Positions 11,923 to 23,999 of a stretch of 64,000 nt of DNA are shown here, piece after piece (position 1 is the stretch's first letter; each line of letters opens with the position of its first letter). The DNA is taken from contig OV121088.1 in assembly GCA_921293015.1 (NCBI GenBank), positions 15,289,645 through 15,353,644 on the forward strand. Reading direction: 5' to 3'. This stretch comes from Phorcus lineatus. Taxonomy: Eukaryota > Mollusca > Gastropoda > Trochida > Trochidae. The notes beneath the pieces were generated by a model. That model saw only the letters and a list, made by a program, of their open reading frames with translations, did no database searches and was not told the origin of the DNA. A program made the position numbers and the translations under genes.

Positions 11923-12138
11923 TTACCGCTCGTTTGTCATAAAGTTATGAAGGAATCTACCTTGTACAGTTAATTTTGAAAAGGATTTACTCTCACAGAT
12001 ATGAATGTCTAGCGGTAATATTTGTAGTTGTATGGACGTCCTTAAAACACTGTTGCACACCCATTTTCCAACAAACATTTGATTTAAACATATTTTATAC
12101 ACAAAAGTGAAATGGATTGAGCACAACTTGTTGTCCAA
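11923..12138 (-). CDS. Exon-like block X, U1 copy
   Basis: The minus strand is open and reads MFVGKWVCNSVLRTSIQLQI then LPLDIHICESKSFSKLTVQG and ends FLHNFMTNER, directly followed by GTAAAG, a plausible splice donor. U2 at 24.43-24.56 kb has the same block (ICESKSF corresponds to LCDSQSF) and also a GT(A) at the aligned border. About 100-150 bp further along the minus strand lies the acceptor-like start of block Y, so X and Y look like adjacent exons. No domain is recognised. Confidence 0.4.
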   Translation of the reverse strand: MDNKLCSIHFTFVYKICLNQMFVGKWVCNSVLRTSIQLQILPLDIHICESKSFSKLTVQGRFLHNFMTNER

Positions 12139-12189
12139 CTTATCAAACTCTCTCCATAATAGTTACATTTCATATTTACATAACATATA

Positions 12190-12530
12190 CAGTCAGATTA
12201 AAAAACTACAAAACATACAGAAAATAAGGAGAGAATAAGAGAATTTTGATTAAGAGGCACACCTGAATCTCTTTGTTTCTTGAAAATACACATGTACATG
12301 TTTTGAATATGGATTCGTTTTCATAAAGAAATAGATCTGCATGGCCACTAAGGACTAAAGTAACATCTAAGGGCACTCTCCCTAGAGAAACATTTACTAT
12401 CTTATCTAATTCTCTATTGCGCTGAACTTGAAAAATGTACAATCAAAGATATTATGAAAAGAAGTTTCCCATTGATTTCCACATAAACAGCTGGGGTCGT
12501 TGACTAAACCTACTTTATATAGATCATAGT
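12190..12530 (-). mobile_element. 3' end of a non-LTR retrotransposon (LINE) ORF2
   Basis: The minus strand reads DPSCLCGNQWETSFHNIFDC, the C-x-C...ET..H....C zinc-knuckle found after the reverse transcriptase of jockey/CR1-type LINEs. It is followed in another frame by QVQRNRELDKIVNVSLGRVP, then LDVTLVLSGHADLFLYENES and IFKTCTCVF. This matches the usual closing pattern of such proteins (short R-rich helix, LL.G...L..EN..I...V..FI). No reverse transcriptase core is recognisable upstream, so this is a 5'-truncated, frameshifted copy. U2 lacks it at the aligned place (about 24.64 kb), so it inserted in U1 after duplication or was lost from U2. Confidence 0.75.
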
Positions 12531-12859
12531 TTAATTCGCTTTATCCATGTCTCAGTCTTGTGTGTAGAATCTTTAGAAACCTTTTACTACTGAATAATAT
12601 TCAGGCGCTGCATCTGGTAATAAACATTTCATGATCTCTTACATTCATAATCAGAACTAATATTATTGATACATTAGTCTCGTTTTTTTGCCCTCATTAC
12701 AAGCTAAGACCTCTATGTATGTGGTAATTTTAAACCCCAGCCAGTTCAAGTCATTAGGTGGTAATACAACCTTAATATACTGATATGTACCTGTAAATTT
12801 CTTCAGAAATATATATGTACATATGTCTATTGGGTATGAATATATAATTGGTTGTGGGA

Positions 12860-13235
12860 GAAAGAATAAATTATAAGTAGATTGCTAATTGTTGACAAGA
12901 AATCTTGCACCTGTTTCTAAAAAGAGATCCTGGGATTTTAAACCGATTGTTTATACTTGTTAAGAAGGTGGTTTTAAAGCTACGGCTATATCACAGCAAA
13001 ATTGCCATACATTGATGTCTTGTCATAAAGAAGCTTAACTTCCTTCCCTTCTCACTTCCTAAAATAGTCGTAATTTAAAAACCTTTCAAAGAACGTTATA
13101 GATTATAGGATCTTGGATCTTGGATCTATTAGGATCTTGTGTCACTCATGAAAGAATGACTCATTCAGGACTTCACATAGTCCAGGTTAAACTATATTAA
13201 TTTTTAAGGTAACGAAGGGATTTGAACAAAGAGTG
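12860..13235. repeat. Conserved flank of blocks X/Y (U1)
   Basis: It aligns with 24.72-25.15 kb in U2. Landmarks are 'aagtagattgctaattgttg', 'accgattgtttata' and 'ggacttcac..agt..aggtt'. In one minus-strand frame both units read N(I)xNRFK, but the open part is short. I see no domain. Confidence 0.5.
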
Positions 13236-14529
13236 TCAATACACGTGTTTGTTTTATAAATAAACAATATATATCTTCCTGATATGTACTACACAATTAC
13301 AGTTTTTGTCAGGTATTTTGCAATGACAAGAAGCTACGAAACTAACACTGCAAAACTGTTGATCGTAGATGATTTATCTTATTTCACTTTCTGTGACATC
13401 CGTACTTGCAGACAATTTCCGCAATTAGTTTATTACATTAACATTATATGTACTAAAGGGATTAACAAGGCTTAGCACTACCACTATGTTATAAAAGTTT
13501 CGTCAATTCGACTCATGCTGAATTAGTTTATAGTTTGATATCATTCTAACTTTTAAGTATTGTTCACAATCTAATGTTCATGATTATTTAATTACAAATT
13601 TTAATTACAGTTTGCGCCACTGTTATTTAATCTTGAAAACTAAAGGACATATATTCTGATGAATGTATGTAACCTTAGATGTAAAACTTTTTCTTATACA
13701 GACACTGGAAACAATATATCGTACAAAAACAATTCTGCTAGCTCTAACTGCTCTTGGAAAAGAAATTCTACCTCTTAAATTATATCCTTCAGGTAAAAAA
13801 CGGAAGTAGACGATATATGCCCATAAAGATCATCATACATATTGCCTGCTCATCAAACCACGAGGAATTCCTAATCAAGCCTTTATTTAATATTTTTTTT
13901 TTAAATCGCATGAATATGTTGCATGAACTTTTGCACAATATTATGTGTGCTGATTTTGCAAATGCCTCTCAAGTGTAAAAATACATTTCCCTGTCTTCAA
14001 AGGTGCAGCAGTGGTTAAACGCATGTGCTAAAACCAAACTTTTCAGTGTACAATGTTCTGAATCGACACCAACATTGTCATACGACCAGGCTTGTAATAC
14101 TTTACTTTATATAACCAAAGATCTACTATCATGCTACTATTTCACTATCCGTGAATTGAAAGTATAGCGGTGAGCATCTGATTAACATCTGATTAATCTT
14201 ACCGTCATTGTAAATCATGTTTCAAATTTCTTAAGTCAACATATACTTTAATCTTAAACTGATTTTAATAAACGTTATGATGGAAATGATAAATGTAAAA
14301 ATTTCACCATGTCAAGTCCTCTTTTAAATTTTAAATTCGTCATTGAAAATGATAAACATTTTAACATGAGAAATCCAGTTACAAAATGTAGAAATCTATC
14401 TTAATAACGTAACAATAAAGTAACATTACTTCTCCATCTCAAAGTCCAATATATTTTATTCACTGACACTGTAACTAGATAAAATCACGAAGTAAATTTT
14501 GTTTCCTTGTAAGCACTTCAAATAACAAA
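13236..14529. other. Intervening duplicated DNA, no exon recognised
   Basis: Parts align with U2 25.80-26.74 kb (for example 'gaagctacgaaac', 'gatcgtagat.atttatctt' and 'aaatgtagaaatctat'). The two short plus-strand frames (13284-13475 and 13754-13978) are not kept open in U2, so I do not call them genes. Confidence 0.45.
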
Positions 14530-14555
14530 GGACTCTACTTGAAAAAATGCTCTTG

Positions 14556-14663
14556 TCAAGGGAAAACAACATTAGGCACTACGAACGAGACACACTTTTC
14601 TCTAAGAGCATCTAATTTCGCACTGTCAATGCTTTTCACTTCATTAGGATCTCCAGGATCATC
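14556..14663 (-). CDS. Exon-like block F, U1 copy, open to a stop
   Basis: After an acceptor-like 'tttccaaaaag' on the minus strand, 35 codons read DDPGDPNEVKSIDSAKLDAL then REKCVSFVVPNVVFP and a stop. U3 (37.16-37.24 kb) reads VDPKVYAEVKSIDNVVLEK and U2 (28.26-28.48 kb) reads RHNEVMDNVVLEKLDFSV in the aligned frame. Conservation of N/AEVKSIDN across copies supports a coding origin. The U2 copy at 26.8 kb is too eroded to read. The family is unknown. The stop suggests a last exon, or decay. Confidence 0.4.
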   Translation of the reverse strand, partial: DDPGDPNEVKSIDSAKLDALREKCVSFVVPNVVFP

Positions 14664-15369
14664 CTTTTTGGAAATTTATTGGATAACACCTTGCTTGATC
14701 GTTATTACAATTGAGAGGCATACCAGCCATCTTCACAGGCTGTTACAAGTAGAACACTTCGTCATACGATGTGCTTAAAGTAATCAGGTTGATGCATACA
14801 GTAAATAGGTTTGTATATGACGTTAAATATTCACTGTCTTAATGCAGAAATGTATGAATTTTCATTTGCCTTTGCTCAAGTTGTATCATCCAAACGTAAT
14901 CGTTGAGAGTACAGCAATTTTCGAAATTGAGATCCAATAGGCTTTATTATAAATGAAGAGAACAACTCTTTACAGGTTGTGTTAAATAAAGAGTGAGAAA
15001 AAAAGTTTCAACACAAACGTGTTGATTTTCGAGATTGTCCAAGTTACATAAAAATGGACTGGTTTAATTTGGCTTATTGTCTTGTAAAATAGAACACCAA
15101 TATTCCAGATTTAATTTTCACAGAATCAATTGCATGATTACTCACAAGGGCAAAGAAACTGCAATTTGAAATTGGCAGCAGAATTGTGGTATTGACTTTT
15201 TTGGCACTTGCTTAAAGGCTCTAAAATCGTTGTAAATTTATTGACCAATCGTCCGTTTCACATTCATTAAGATCATTTCAAATAAGCGTAAAACACTGGT
15301 CATGTTGAAAGATCATGTTGAAGGGATCCTTTCTTAAAACCTTACTACAAATTTAGATAACAAAGAAGT

Positions 15370-15525
15370 TGCAAAATTTCCTCGTGCTAAATTCGTTTGG
15401 AAATGCACTTACACAAAAATAAATGATTTTAAAATATAAAATTGGAATTGACATAAAACGTCTCCGATTACAATTAGAATTGCTCAAACTTAAAAAAGCG
15501 TTCTGTTCAGTGATGGTTTAGGGGA
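15370..15525. repeat. Block Z copy 2
   Basis: It shares 'atttcctcgtgctaaa.ttcgtttggaaatgcac' with the other Z copies, and the following 'aaataaatgattt' spacing. It lies 0.8 kb to the right of block F, as in U2 and U3. Confidence 0.6.
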
Positions 15526-16071
15526 GAAAGAAAATGGTCAATGTTTCAGTGATCAGGAATTGTTGAGGAACAGCATCAACCGTCATGACCGTCTTGTTAT
15601 TTTAGAAGTCATTTCAAGTGATTGAGAGGTTGTTTTTTCTTCGATAAGGAACTGAACTCATGCTAAGATTTTGAAGTGTGATATGATAAAAGCCTAAAAG
15701 TGTATTCATGACCACTTACCACGAGGGATAAAGCTATTCTTCAGATAATGCAATCCGATGTTCAAGAACCATGACAAATGACTAGACTATACTAAATGAT
15801 TAAAGAAGATAAATAATTAATAATCAAATATGAGAACGTTATAAGAGTTCATGTTAACTAACCTGTATGTATGTTGTCGGCAAGATGTTTCTGTCATCTG
15901 ATTTATTTGATGACAATATACTGGTGGTATTAAACTTTAAATTTTCCAAAATTACGCTTTAAATCTGAAGTACTTTCATGATCCATTCCCAAACATGGAT
16001 CACAGGAAAACTTACTTAATCGCATGATGTTGAAAGTATTATCTAAGGTACAATGATAAGTATTGTCAAAA

Positions 16072-16075
<4 letters not shown>

Positions 16076-16158
<83 letters not shown>
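16076..16158. repeat. (AT)n microsatellite
   Basis: About 80 bases of pure AT repeat. Frames through it on both strands (YIYIYI) are artefacts. Confidence 0.95.
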
Positions 16159-16162
<4 letters not shown>

Positions 16163-16264
16163 TTTTTTCATCTCATTAAGGCTCCACATTATACCCAGGA
16201 TCAATATTGTAATTGTACTCATGCTCATCAATATTATCTGTCAATATGTCAAAGGACTAAGAAC

Positions 16265-16345
16265 AAAGCTTTTTGCAATCAATCCAACCTTCCACAGTAA
16301 ATCACCATTCGATGTAATCTGTTTGTTTAAGGTGTCTTATTTGAG
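16265..16345 (-). pseudogene. Exon-like block N, U1 remnant
   Basis: The minus strand reads LNKQITSNGDLLWKVGLI, matching HKQITSNGHLQWKVGLDD of the U2 copy at 29.4 kb. The remainder of the exon is absent. The sequence jumps directly to text that aligns 1.3 kb away in U2, so a deletion here (or an insertion in U2) removed it. Confidence 0.55.
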
Positions 16346-16809
16346 TCCTAGAGAACAAGATTCTTACTTATTGGATTTAATTTCTGCAATAAAATTTGTG
16401 CAATAAAGGTCACGATGCTTTCTGAATTCAGGTATGGTTTTAATTAAAACATAATAACCCAGACTTTGATATGCCGATATCATATTAAAATCGTTTTGAA
16501 TATGTATAACAAGGTTTTCTTATATCAAGCTTAAATTTAAACAGTGCAAACAATAATACCTTGGTGGAAGGAACATCATCGTTTCTATTTCACTTTTTAG
16601 TGAAGGCATCTAAGAAGCAAACTGAGGCCCTTTTATAATATCTGTTACATTGTCTTCACTTAAAAAAATTTATCCTGACGTGTGAACAGAGGCCCACTGT
16701 GAATAAAGTCGCTTGTAAAATGTAAAAGGGGACCCTTACTGCATGTGTGTCATCCCTTATACGCTTCAACACAAGTCTTTTTGCTGAATGCAGTTTTGCT
16801 ACATCGAAG

Positions 16810-16975
16810 CTTCTAATTAGCCAAAGTCAGATAAACGGACACGCAACTTGTTGTAGAAATCATTGGCAATGTTTATTGTCTGTATCAACTTTGACAGGCT
16901 GATAAATTGAAATGGACCATTGTTTTGGCATTACAATCACTGCCTTGTTGTTTTAGAAGGCTTCTTAAATAAGTT
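16810..16975 (-). pseudogene. VYQKL-block copy 2 (block C, U1)
   Basis: It aligns with 30.45-30.62 kb (U2) and 46.02-46.21 kb (U3). The minus strand reads SLLKQQGSDCNAKT and later ANDFYNKLRVRLSDFG, where U3 reads AHNVYQKLDACLSDVSF. The middle part (PVKGDTDIQQQT in the other units) is shifted or eroded. It is more diverged than the U2/U3 pair. Confidence 0.5.
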
Positions 16976-17614
16976 ATGGAGATTCATATTTACCTTGCAG
17001 AAGATCAATTTACCATGGCATTTTATATTTATGACATTTAGTGTCAATTCTTAATTCAATGAAAATTTATATCAAAACATTAGGCTTCTGAGAAACAGAA
17101 AAATCTTTTAAATTCTATATATGAATTTAGATATTTGCCAACACATTTTTAACATTGTACGTTTCCTGTAAATCAAAGTTAACTGAATGTGGTAAGCGTG
17201 AATTGACGATTGATGAGCATGTTTATACCATGCTTCACAGGATTGCTGAACGGTACTAACGGAAATAGTGATACTGCTTTCAAATGGCTTAGTCTATAAA
17301 TTAATCAGATATAATATGAATTCGAACAGTATCATGTAATATACCTTTTTGATTTGAATGCAGAGAGAGGTGGATACAAGAACTAAGACAATGATAAATC
17401 AATTACATGTTTTCACAACCTCCTACAAATGCTTGCTTTTATGCCAAAATATATAATGACAAACGTAAATCATACACCATTGCATAAAGCATAACCATTG
17501 CGTTCTAAAAAGGTTGAGCATGTTTTTGCTATATGATAGATATATGTCATAATAATCAAACAATTGCTCTTTAATTTATTAGTTTCTTCAAATCAATAAG
17601 CATGTGGTCATCAG

Positions 17615-17830
17615 TTAAAACCTATTCAGATGGTTTGCTATGCTATATTCACATCGGTTATGACTAACTAACCAATGTGATAATTTTGCCATCCAGATAA
17701 TTAAAACAGCAACTAGCAACGCTAGGGTAGAAAGGAAAGAGTTACATTTTAAGTAAACAGAAATAGATGACAAAAAGTAACAATAACCTGTTCCTCCAGA
17801 AGACATATCACGTGACTAGCTAAATGTTAT
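17615..17830 (-). pseudogene. Exon-like block D, U1 copy
   Basis: It aligns with 46.98-47.31 kb and, in its right part, with 43.06-43.19 kb. The minus strand reads LASHVICLLEEQ, then in another frame KCNSFLSTLALLVAVLIIWM and AKLSHWLVSHNRCEYS. The last part matches DSFFLSCCEIASQCLQISRW and RFQCKYP of the U3 copy. Hydrophobic residues in this copy resemble a membrane segment, which the U3 copy lacks. It always lies 0.5-1.1 kb to the right of block C. Confidence 0.45.
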
Positions 17831-18418
17831 TTGTTTTGGCAACAGAAATTCACCATAAGGTTTGAAGGCTAATATGATGAAATGCTTTTAATGTTATCAT
17901 TAACCCGCTTTTTGAGGAATGATAACAATATTTGAATACTACATTTGAAAGGTTGTATATCTTTTTCAGTTTACATAGTTCTGTAGATAGTGAAGGGTTA
18001 ATGTGAACACTTATGTACTGCATTGGAATCCTCTCTCTTCTTAATTTTAATAGTCCTTCAAGGAATGACAAAAGTAAAGGTTACTTAAACTGGCCACTCT
18101 ATGTTGTCCTGAGAATGCCAAGTTTTTATGTGTAGCTGCTCTGGCTATTTAATTGAAGGTTTCTTCACATTAGGTCTTTCAAAGTTTATTCCGGAGAACG
18201 AATATGGGATTTGGTACTTATGCAGATAGTGTTATTCGAAATGTAACACATAAACATAGAATCGTTGTTCCTCTTAAACATTAAACATGGTTCCCTTGTA
18301 CATTATAATAATGTAATGATAATGGTAATGACTACAGAAGCATCATTAACGACTTGAAATACTTTCCATTTTCACTGATTAATTATGTAAATGTAAAATA
18401 ATATTTTTTTCGAAGCAG

Positions 18419-18765
18419 GTGATATTATATGAGTGTCCATGACATACTATGTTTACGACACGAGTGCCTAATCATCAGTATTTTCCGAGCAAAAGCGAGG
18501 GATGTACTGATATTTGGGCACGAATATGATACCTCTGTTTATTACCAAAGTCACGAAATCAAATGAAATAATCAAAATCAACCTCCTAGCATGGGCGGTT
18601 TACCCGCCGCCGTCACATTTGGAACGCAACGTCATAGGCGAACTGTGACGTCAAATCATTGTTTTTTAAATGACGTCACAATGAGAAAGTGATCTATTGC
18701 CCTAGGGCATCGTATAAAAATATGAACCCCAATATGATTGGCCTCGTACGTAATAAACGACTGTA
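18419..18765. mobile_element. CRE-rich interspersed repeat, copy 1
   Basis: It aligns end to end with 54.64-54.95 kb: 'atatgagtgtcca.gacatactatgtttacga' at the left, 'caaaatcaacctcc.agcat.ggcgg' in the middle, and 'cctcgta.gtaataaa' at the right. It contains TGACGTCA at 18646-18653 and 18671-18678. The aligned place in U2 (between about 31.77 and 31.83 kb) lacks it, so it is a discrete insertion. I see no protein-coding part and no clear inverted termini, so it is a non-autonomous element of unknown class. Confidence 0.7.
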
Positions 18766-19554
18766 TTAAGACTCCAATTCAACAAAACTCACAGTGATTG
18801 GAAGTACGCCCTATTTTCTGACACAAGAAAAACAACATTCAAATATTATTCAAACACATCATACAAAAGATAATTAGATTATACTATCAATTATTAATGA
18901 AATCTCCATTTAAATTGTTTTACTTTTGAACTGTCTACTTTTAAGTTCTCGGAAGAGCTTATTGTAACAATGCATATAGCGAATAACACTTTTATAATCA
19001 AAGTGTACAATTTTAGAATCCTTATCAATGATGACAAAAAGGGTAAACAAGTGTTGTAATGATAAAAAAAGTTTATCAATAATGCATCATAAGCATAAAG
19101 AAAAAAATGTTTCACATAGCATAAAAGTAATACATCATGGAAATATCATCCAAACAGTTCTGAATATTACTTTTAAAAACCAACCTACTAGAACCTCAGC
19201 TATTTTGATAAGTCTTTTTTTTGGCCTCCAGTTAACCTTATATTTGTCGTTATTAAAATAGTCATTAAGAATCTGCGATCACGATGTTTCTTTTGCGATT
19301 TTGAATTGACTATTAACTTGTAATAACCATGTTTCATATTTTCTTGAGTCTACATGTTTATACACTCTATTTTTTTACATCTCTATAAACTTCCCGTGTA
19401 AAATACATTCATTTGAAAGGAAATGCCTTGATTTCAATGATTATTTAATGCTTTTTACCTCCTTAAGAAAATAAATTTTGTTAAGTTAATTACGTTGTCT
19501 CCTTTGAATGTGAAGTACAATGAGCTGTCATTACTGAAATGTAATTGAAACAGA

Positions 19555-19690
19555 CAAAGCCAAATCATTTCTCTAACAACCGGCCAATTATACATGCCAC
19601 GTGTTTAAAGACCGCACAAACGTTATCTGTTCTGTCAACAAGATATGGGTCAGATTTAAAGCCCTACAGACAATTTTCAATTTACAAAGT
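19555..19690 (-). pseudogene. Exon-like block A, U1 copy
   Basis: The minus strand reads FKSDPYLVDRTDNVCAVFKH then VACIIGRLLEK and, after an interruption, FGFVCFN. U3 (49.46-49.61 kb) reads YASDLDLIPDRMVNVKILVR then CLISLSLLKTCECFVHFN. The SD....DR..NV pattern and the final FVxFN are shared. The family is unknown. Confidence 0.45.
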
Positions 19691-21849
19691 GTTCAGTGCT
19701 GTAAGCTATTATCAAAGAGTTAATTAAGATAACATGGTTAATGTCACCTATTGCGATGCGAAGTTAAGTAATGAAATGACGTAAATGAGTTAAAATCATG
19801 TACTCTATATCCCACGGTCAATAATTTTTACTTCTGATGATTTGACAGTAAAAGATACGTCGGTCCTGGAACGTGTGAATTTCAGATTCTTCGGCAATAT
19901 GTGTGTCTGTCCTTTCTCGCGTTTCAATTGAAGATTATGTATCTGATGTTAACTTCCAAGCTCATGATATATAAGGAAATTGAGCTTATATGTAACAAGA
20001 GATTCCTCAGTACATTTCTTTCGAGATTGATTCACGTAAAGCAATGACATCTGAAAGAAAGAAAGAATCTGAAAAAGAATGATAAATGTCTTTCCTTTCG
20101 AACAATGTGCATATATTGTATTTCATGTAAACAATATGTTTTAGAACTGTGATGAATAAAATATATACAAATTGCATATAGTTCGACCTTTTAAATATGT
20201 GTTTATGTTTATGAACAAAGATAAGGCATATAGAATTATTAACGTAATTTGGCAGAAACTATGTAGAAATTTAAGAAAAAGTTGTACAGAATATATGAAT
20301 GTTATTACAATGCTACAAATATTCTTTCTGTACATCTAGGAATGTTCGGAACAATATCTACAAAAGTCTTCATGTTCATCAGTGAAGATATGTTATTAAC
20401 ACAGGATCACGGGATCAGTGCCATTGCTTCTGTCAAACTCATAACACAGTTTATCATTTGTCAGTTTATCTTATAATGGATAGAGTTTTCGGCGTCATGA
20501 GGCCAGTATGACGTTTGGGTCATATGCAGATACTGATGCAAATTAACAACGTCAAGTGAAATAACTTTTTCTGAAAATTTCTATGAACTCACAAGCATTA
20601 TTAGTTCGAATGCATGAACAAACGGAGAGATTAAACAAAATCTTCATGATCTATTGCATAAAGAATAAGTTGCAGTTGTTTTGTTAACTTCATGAGTGCC
20701 AAGAAACTCATCGCGTTTTGAAATCTACCAACTATATACATATGCTAGTGAATGAACTGAGTGAACCCAAGGCAGATTGGGTCACATGTTCAATAACTTG
20801 ATATTAAGCTTCGGTGTCTTATGCATGTTGCTTGTTTAATGGATTTTAGAATACACGTAAACTAAGTTTTAACTAATATATCCATAACGCTGTGCTTATG
20901 TAAGCTGTCATTTGCATTTGGAAAAGGGAAGCAACTCTCGTTCTAAGTTTACAACTAAAAGCACTGTTTTGAGAAACAAATTCTAAAAACTGAAATGTTT
21001 AGATCATGCCAAAACAACAGCTCTTTTACCTCAAAGCATAAGAAAGGAGGTTTAATTCTTTATAAAACACCGTGAAAAGCGTTACGTTGTTCATTTGTAT
21101 ATCAATGCCCGCAAAAGTTATGTCAGGCTTTTTTCACAAAAATGAATGCAGAATAACATGGTGTGATTAAGAGGTTATCATCCTGGTGTGTTTTGAGTTT
21201 GTAAATATCCTGCTTTGGGAACAAACACTATGAATTTACCTCGCCAAGGCTCGCAAAATACAATGTTTATTCCTAATGCAGGATATCTATCATCCCAAAA
21301 CATAAGCGCATGATAACATATTTGTATCTATTCTGGAAGAACTTCTTTTTAGTAAATTCTTTTTAAAAAATATTTAATACGAAATCATAGTCAAAAGTTT
21401 TGTCTTAACCATTCATCCACGTGATTATAAGTGTGTGAAAACTTTAATAGCCTTCTAGAAAGTTATTCGTTGCCAAAAAATCTCGAATGATTGAAGAGTT
21501 TACAACATGAGAAAACGAAGCTCAGATCTCTTTAAAAATCCTTTGTTACATTTTAACTTATAAAAGAACATAGTAAAAAACTGTTTTCCAGGGTAACTGA
21601 TAATTTCGTTAACACTTAATTCGCCTTGTAGAGCTTTGTAAAGCTTTCCTTTGGCCAAAAACGCGACAACGACATTGATATTTTCCCTCTACTTCTTTTT
21701 TGTGTAAAAAGAAAAAGTTTGAATACCTTACATTACGTGCCATGACTTGAAAGACCTAAAGAATATGTAATCTTAATGTAATATGACATACAGGAAGCTA
21801 CAGAGATGCAAGATAAATACTTTTTAACAGGGAAATATTTGCTAGATAT

Positions 21850-21935
21850 CTTTTGTCAGAATCTCATTAACATGTTTTGCACACTCTGTTGTAGTTAACG
21901 AACTCATTGCATAGATTTTATTCTTAAGTTGTAGG
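21850..21935 (-). pseudogene. Partial copy of exon-like block Y
   Basis: The minus strand reads KIYAMSSLTTTECAKHVNEI then LTKDI, aligning with SYLSTTEHAEHVDEILTKAI at 24.0 kb. Upstream, VKKEIVGHKS aligns with VKAQTLDHKS in a different frame. It is the U2 counterpart of the block at 6.2 kb. Confidence 0.5.
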
Positions 21936-23374
21936 ATGTTGAGATTTATGACCAACTATTTCTTTTTTGACGAAATGTAGAGGTTAAAAAATGGAAATAC
22001 AAAGAATATTTTCTGAATCAAATGAGTAATCTTTTGGCTATTCCCGGTAATTGATTATGAGGAGATTAATTTCTTCTGTCAATTTATCACGCACGTATTG
22101 CTTACATATGTAATTACGAGACACGAAAATGGGTTTTTAAAGTACAAATCCCAACATTTTCGGTACAATTGAATAATTTTGTCTCTATACGGTAAGTTTT
22201 TTAAAACATCATGCTTTTGTTTAATAATCAAACAAAGGGCTGACACGTGTTAACATGCCGAAATGCTATATACCATTTACATGCATGATAGGAATATGAA
22301 TTTTTTAACATTGCAAATCAATATTAGTGTTAGATAGGTTACAGTCAACAAACGATACCTTTTTTTTTACACCGCATTTTATTATCACTTCTCAACGGTT
22401 TCAAGCTGAAAGCCCTAACAGAAAAAAAATCGGTTTTACAAAGGTTGCATTTAGGTTAGTTATACATATTCACATAGGTTTAGATACTTGTGGGAGAACA
22501 CTTAAGCAAGAAATTTAGCATTTCATTACAATTTATCTGAGACTATATAAGTTGATAAATTCCAAAATAAACAATAGTTTCTACTCATTATATATTGTAC
22601 ACGATGCACGCGCACTCTACTTACAAATTCTGTGTACAGTACAATTAGTCCTTTTTTCTACTATAAAAGTTTCCAAAATTACGTATGCCCTAGTGATAAT
22701 GTGTAGTTCACTTTGACACAATCTCAAACTGATGCTATCGAAATAAATCTTGCAGATATAATACTTCATTTGACTCTTAACAAGGTACTTCATATTTAAA
22801 ATATTCAACTGAACTGTTATTAACCATAATGAGCATCGAGAACAAGCTTTTGAAGCATCTAATTTCCATGTTGTTTAATCGATGTTGACGTTATGAATAA
22901 AAAATAATGCATTTTGAACTCGGACTTAATGGAAATAGGAGTTGCTGTGTTTTTAGGCCTCTAGTTAAATCAAAATCAAGAAAAAAAGTTGAACATGATA
23001 ATTTCGTAATTCCCTTAGCAAACTAAAGCAAGGTTAAAAACTTTTTATTCTTTACTCGGATTAAGTGTAATGTCAAATGCATTTTCTATCAACTATGTGT
23101 AACTTATGGTATTCAAACTGTTCTTAAACGTTTTTTATGTCTCTCCGTAGCACACATAACAAACGTAAAAGATTTTTGGGAATTATATTTAGAGAAAAGT
23201 TTTATTATCATTTGATTTTAAATCCGTGTTCTATAAAATTTCGTGCGTGCATTCAGGTTTTTGCTATCAGCATTTGTCTTTAATAACTGATCAAGCTTTC
23301 AGAATTTCTTGTCAGCAAGGCTGACAAAGGATCACCCATTATCCATGTATGGAATAGCCATTCTTAAACTTATT

Positions 23375-23860
23375 AAGGGATAGTCAGATGTCTCATGCAA
23401 GAATTCGAATTTTGGCATGTTGAAAAAGACAGAAGGGGTCATATTTTCGAAATTTCGATTTTGTTAAATTTCTGATAAAATGTTCAAAGTCTACTCTCTG
23501 AGATTAAAATCAGCACAATTATAATGACTTAGAGCAAAGCAACAAACATGGATAAATTTAAAGCAGCTGATAAGTTAGAAAGGATTTTGTAGAGCAAAAT
23601 GCAATTGAGTGTTTTTGGAATGTTGATCCCTGGTCACTTCAATGACGTGTCAAAACTGTTACGGTTAACTGTGGGGGATGATAAACATTTGCTTTAAAGA
23701 AAAATGGATCTGCACATCTGTATTGAAAATGCAACATTACACGTTTCTTTTTCGCAATACCTCAAAGGCATCACAAATTACACTAGTATATCCAGGTGTG
23801 TGAACAAACTTTTGATATGCAGCTTCATGTTCTAGTTTTTGTAATATGAATTCCAAAGTA
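23375..23860 (+). repeat. Left arm of a long inverted repeat
   Basis: The reverse complement of 25.11-25.62 kb matches this stretch. Landmarks in order are 'aattcgaattttggcatg', 'agacagaaggggt.atattttcgaaatt', 'cctggtcactt.aatgac' and 'actagtata..caggt.tgtgaacaaact'. Similarity is about 65-75% by eye and highest near the outer end. Both arms also contain a short shared frame (M.LH.CIEN). U1 has the intervening DNA but not the arms. Confidence 0.75.
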
Positions 23861-23999
23861 TTCCAAGCTTTTAAAATTATTAGTCTTGGTCCTTCCTTCA
23901 GGTGAATTATTATTTCAATTCTGTTTTTGGAACATTAACATAACACTAATAGTTTTGCAATATACTATTTGCAAAAATCTGCATTATGACATTAAGATG

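Larger units (their letters stand above)
5870..21400. repeat. Segmental duplication unit U1 (first of three)
   Basis: Many blocks of U1 recur in the same order and orientation in U2 and partly in U3. Clear pairs are 5.99-6.30 with 21.70-21.96 kb, 7.87-8.20 with 22.66-22.98, 9.62-9.91 with 23.15-23.31, 11.23-13.23 with 23.85-25.15, 14.03-14.83 with 26.43-26.96, 15.2-15.5 with 27.3-27.6, 16.16-16.34 with 27.95-28.09 plus 29.40-29.47, 16.8-17.0 with 30.45-30.62, 18.27-18.37 with 31.69-31.77, 18.90-19.12 with 32.21-32.40, 19.5-19.7 with 32.88-33.06 and 20.32-20.42 with 33.54-33.63. Background similarity is about 60-70% by eye, so the duplication is old. U1 also contains an internal duplicate (6.2 kb block versus 11.5 kb block). 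Confidence 0.8.

Noticed and set aside
16076-16158. CRISPR array or satellite made of the AT tracts
   Set aside because: No spacers and a 2-bp period. The sequence is eukaryotic.
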